DNA of 64,000 bases from Eukaryota sp. TZLM1-RC. Taxonomy: Eukaryota; Metamonada: BaSk clade. The translations under genes and the position numbers were made by a program. Under the pieces are notes generated by a model, which made no database searches, was not told the DNA's origin, and saw only the letters and a program-made list of their open reading frames with translations. Positions 61,767-64,000 of the stretch are shown here, piece after piece (positions within the stretch are counted from its first letter, which is position 1; each line of letters begins with the position of its first letter). The stretch covers positions 930,001 through 994,000 of the forward strand of contig JAUPSS010000008.1 of assembly GCA_040285825.1 (NCBI GenBank). The letters are read 5' to 3'.

Positions 61767-63712
61767 GTGGTGGTTTTAAGCAAGTTGAAATCAAAGAACA
61801 CTAATCAAAATCTTCCTATGGTTATGTGTTTTGATCTTGAAACATATCAGGATAATTATTTTCACCAATATCAGGAAAATCAAGTTCTTCCTCCTAATCA
61901 GATCATCAACAAAAATAAGAAAAATGATTCAAATTTTTGGAAACAAAATGATGAAAAGTTGGATGAATGGATTTCAGATCAAAAAGTGTTTTTTACTTCG
62001 ATTATTATTGGTAGGATTGATCAACACAATTTCTTTTTGGAAAGCCAATATTCGTTACTATTGAAGAAGAGTTCCCAAATTACGTCTTTACATGAACTTG
62101 ATATGAATATTCAGGCAGAATTATTCTCTAATGAAGAAACTTTGCTTCACAGATCAAACGTTATTGGCAATTATCAACCATATTGTTTATTGAATCACAA
62201 TTTCATTAAATTTGAATTACAAGTATTGAAAAATCGATTCAATGCATTCAATTTACCATTACCCACTGTTCCAAATGATCCAATGGTGGATGTACTCAAT
62301 CAATTTTCACCAAGATGGAGAGAAGTTGTCATCAGGGAAAATGGCTTTTGTCTTTTAAATACACTGCTATTTGCCAAAAAATTTATTGAATTCCAATATG
62401 GACATGGCTTAGGCAATACCCAGTAATACTTACCAATTTTTGAGAATATTTTGGTATTTCCAGTGGTGAGAAATATAGTATAATTTTCATTTTCTTGCAG
62501 ACGCTGTTGAACAAAATTCTCAAGTATAACTAAAACCAGCAATTACAATTGTCCAATATATTTCCAGTAAAGAGAAAACCTTATCATATTTCTCCTGTTT
62601 CAACCACTGTAGACCCTGGATATTTTCCTATTGATACAAGAACAATATGGACAATTATTAGACAAACATTAATGGACGATTTGTTGCCTGATCAGAGATT
62701 AAAAATGGTCAATAATCAAGATCAAATCCATAGATTCAAACCACCTGAGCAATTTCACTTTTGGTCTAACAAAAGATTTATAAATTCAACAACATTATTC
62801 ACACAGATTGATTTAATATTGCAGTAGAATTTGTTCGTCAGGATTCACAAAATTAGAAATGTAAGCCAGACAACAAGGCTAGTATTTCTAATTTATATAT
62901 TGATGATGTTGATATTGAGACTTTTCAAGACAAATCAATTGTTGTTTGTGATCCTGGAAACATGATTTATTGTATTTTGAGAGTAAAAAAAACGGATCAA
63001 GAATTAGCCATGTTGCCTGAACATGAAACTGAACAGCAAAAAAATAGTCGGGTGATGAATCAAGAAAAGAAATACAAATGGTTGAGAATGGCTCAGATGT
63101 CCTGGTCTTTAAAAGTAGTATGAATGAAAAACAAAAACGATGGGTGACAATGTATACTGGGGTAGATTACAACAGGAACCAAATGATATAGTCTAACGAA
63201 ATGACAATTGAAGATGCAACCAATTCAGTTGCTGCCAATTCAAAATTGGAATTAATGAAAAACAAACAAAATGGGCGACCCAAAATACCGTGGCAGAGGA
63301 AGACAGTAACCAGACAATCGAAGATGCAAACACCGAATTATCCGCGTTTGCTGCCAATTCAGCAACTTTTATAGAGTTCTCAAACTTTGTGGTTGCCAAA
63401 CTTCGGCAAGTATTTTTGACAATAGACTGGTATATTCTTGACTTGTGGAGCATTCATAAAATGCAAGCTTTTATTCTCAAGCAAGAGACTAAAAGTTGGT
63501 TGTTAAAAAACCTTGTTCAAAAGTTTGGCAATCCAAAAGACACTTTTATACTAATGGGTGATTATGGTAAAAACGGTTCCAAGAATTTAAAACATCATCG
63601 ACCTACAAGAGGAATTGGATGGATTCAGTTTCTGAAGAGATATGGTTTTGAAGTATTGGTTATCAATGACGCATTGATTTCAGCAATATGTCCTGTTTGT
63701 TTTGAAAAAGTT
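61767..63712 (+). pseudogene. Exonuclease-Fanzor family, copy B, deleted and broken
   Basis: The plus strand encodes MCFDLETYQD (exo motif I), LLNHNFIKFELQVLK (exo II, with Glu for the Asp), then a stop at 62424-62426. The Exo III region and the Fanzor N-terminal domain are deleted. The sequence resumes with ISPVSTTVDPGYFPIDTRT (62580), RuvC-I VVCDPGN (Asp 62950-62952), a partial tandem duplication near 63200-63350, and WSIHKMQAF. It ends with GDYGKNGSKNLK and VINDALISAICPVC, where the RuvC-II Glu is Asp. Where copy A has stops or shifts in the linker and after RuvC-I, copy B is open, so the breaks arose independently. The leader and 2A region are absent. The right end fuses directly to the next gene's frame. 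Confidence 0.78.
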
Positions 63713-63748
63713 GGAACTCCTTTGAGAATCAACAACGTTCTTTTAAGA

Positions 63749-64000
63749 ATGAAATTGGGACTTATATCTGCAGTAGAAGCTGAATTTCGTCCGATAGCTG
63801 ATGCTGTCCAATCTCCAGCTATTTCCACTATCGCTTCCAGGAATTTTATCTCTGGAATTCTCTGTAATCGATCTTTAGTGCTCTGTAAGTCAGGTATTGG
63901 TAAGGTAGCAGCTTCTATTACAACATGCATCCTTATACAGGAGTTTAAATGTGATCATATTTTATTCATCGGCACTGCTGGCTCTGTCAACTGTTCAGTT
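63749..64000 (+). CDS. 5'-methylthioadenosine/S-adenosylhomocysteine nucleosidase (MTAN), N-terminal part
   Basis: The ATG at 63749 begins KLGLISAVEAEFRPIADAV, the standard start of the PNP_UDP_1 nucleosidase fold of MTAN (Pfs), followed by LVLCKSGIGKVAASITTCIL and ILFIGTAGSV, the beta-strand/turn that binds the ribose and phosphate site. MTAN hydrolyses MTA and SAH to adenine plus the thioribose, in methionine salvage. 84 codons are seen before the window edge. The same frame is open upstream without a stop through the Fanzor remnant to about 63245, with an in-frame ATG at 63461, so the true start depends on the promoter. Bacterial-type MTAN occurs in plants and several protists, so lateral transfer is possible but not shown. 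Confidence 0.85.
   Translation, partial: MKLGLISAVEAEFRPIADAVQSPAISTIASRNFISGILCNRSLVLCKSGIGKVAASITTCILIQEFKCDHILFIGTAGSVNCSV

Overview
The window is AT-rich nuclear DNA from a microbial eukaryote (protist) that uses the standard stop codons. The evidence is a set of eukaryote-only genes: the polyadenylation factor WDR33/Pfs2, ER glucosidase I, a HELQ-type helicase, a RasGAP-domain protein and a TRAPPC13-like protein. Two introns can be placed with confidence because protein conservation is restored when they are removed. They are only 28 and 31 nt long, and both start GTTTGT and end CAG. I cannot name the lineage.

Layout. Position 1-291 is the 5' end of a TRAPPC13-like gene (minus). Positions 1376-2662 hold decayed retroelement sequence and a hairpin element that looks like a MITE. 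A small unknown gene (2851-3455, minus) is followed by a broken Fanzor-type nuclease gene (3863-5853). Then come WDR33 (6022-7240), glucosidase I (7825-9912) and a convergent pseudophosphatase (9957-11295, minus). Two more decayed Fanzor copies of the same family lie at 11608-13960 (minus). After 2.4 kb with no genes there is a HELQ-like helicase (16399-18651) and an unknown membrane-protein candidate (19137-19826), both minus. A Ty3/gypsy-type LTR retrotransposon occupies 20874-27782, with 136-bp LTRs and a TTAG target duplication. A coiled-coil protein (29546-30244, minus) follows, and then a second Fanzor family (30377-33917, minus). A single 24.7-kb intronless open frame (34104-58826) encodes an 8240-residue membrane-anchored beta-helix protein. 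The window closes with a RasGAP gene (59853-60851), a second decayed copy of the second Fanzor family (61767-63712) and the start of a bacterial-type MTA/SAH nucleosidase gene (63749 to the edge).

The most unusual system is the Fanzor family at 30377-33917, also seen as fragments at 59065-59130 and 61767-63712. A Cys-rich leader of 100 residues ends in a canonical 2A ribosome-skipping motif (DGDVEANPGP). It is followed by a DEDD-type 3'-5' exonuclease domain and then by a Fanzor/TnpB-like RuvC nuclease. Exonuclease and Fanzor N-terminus share one reading frame, interrupted by one stop codon that lies inside the exonuclease domain, so the ancestor was probably one fused protein. Its 5' end abuts a hAT-like terminal repeat, 52 bp upstream of the giant gene. 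The other Fanzor family has an N-terminal CCHC zinc knuckle and retains the three RuvC acidic residues in its best copy.

Host genes are mostly compact and intact, while nearly all mobile-element genes carry stops or frameshifts. No tRNA, rRNA or CRISPR array was seen.
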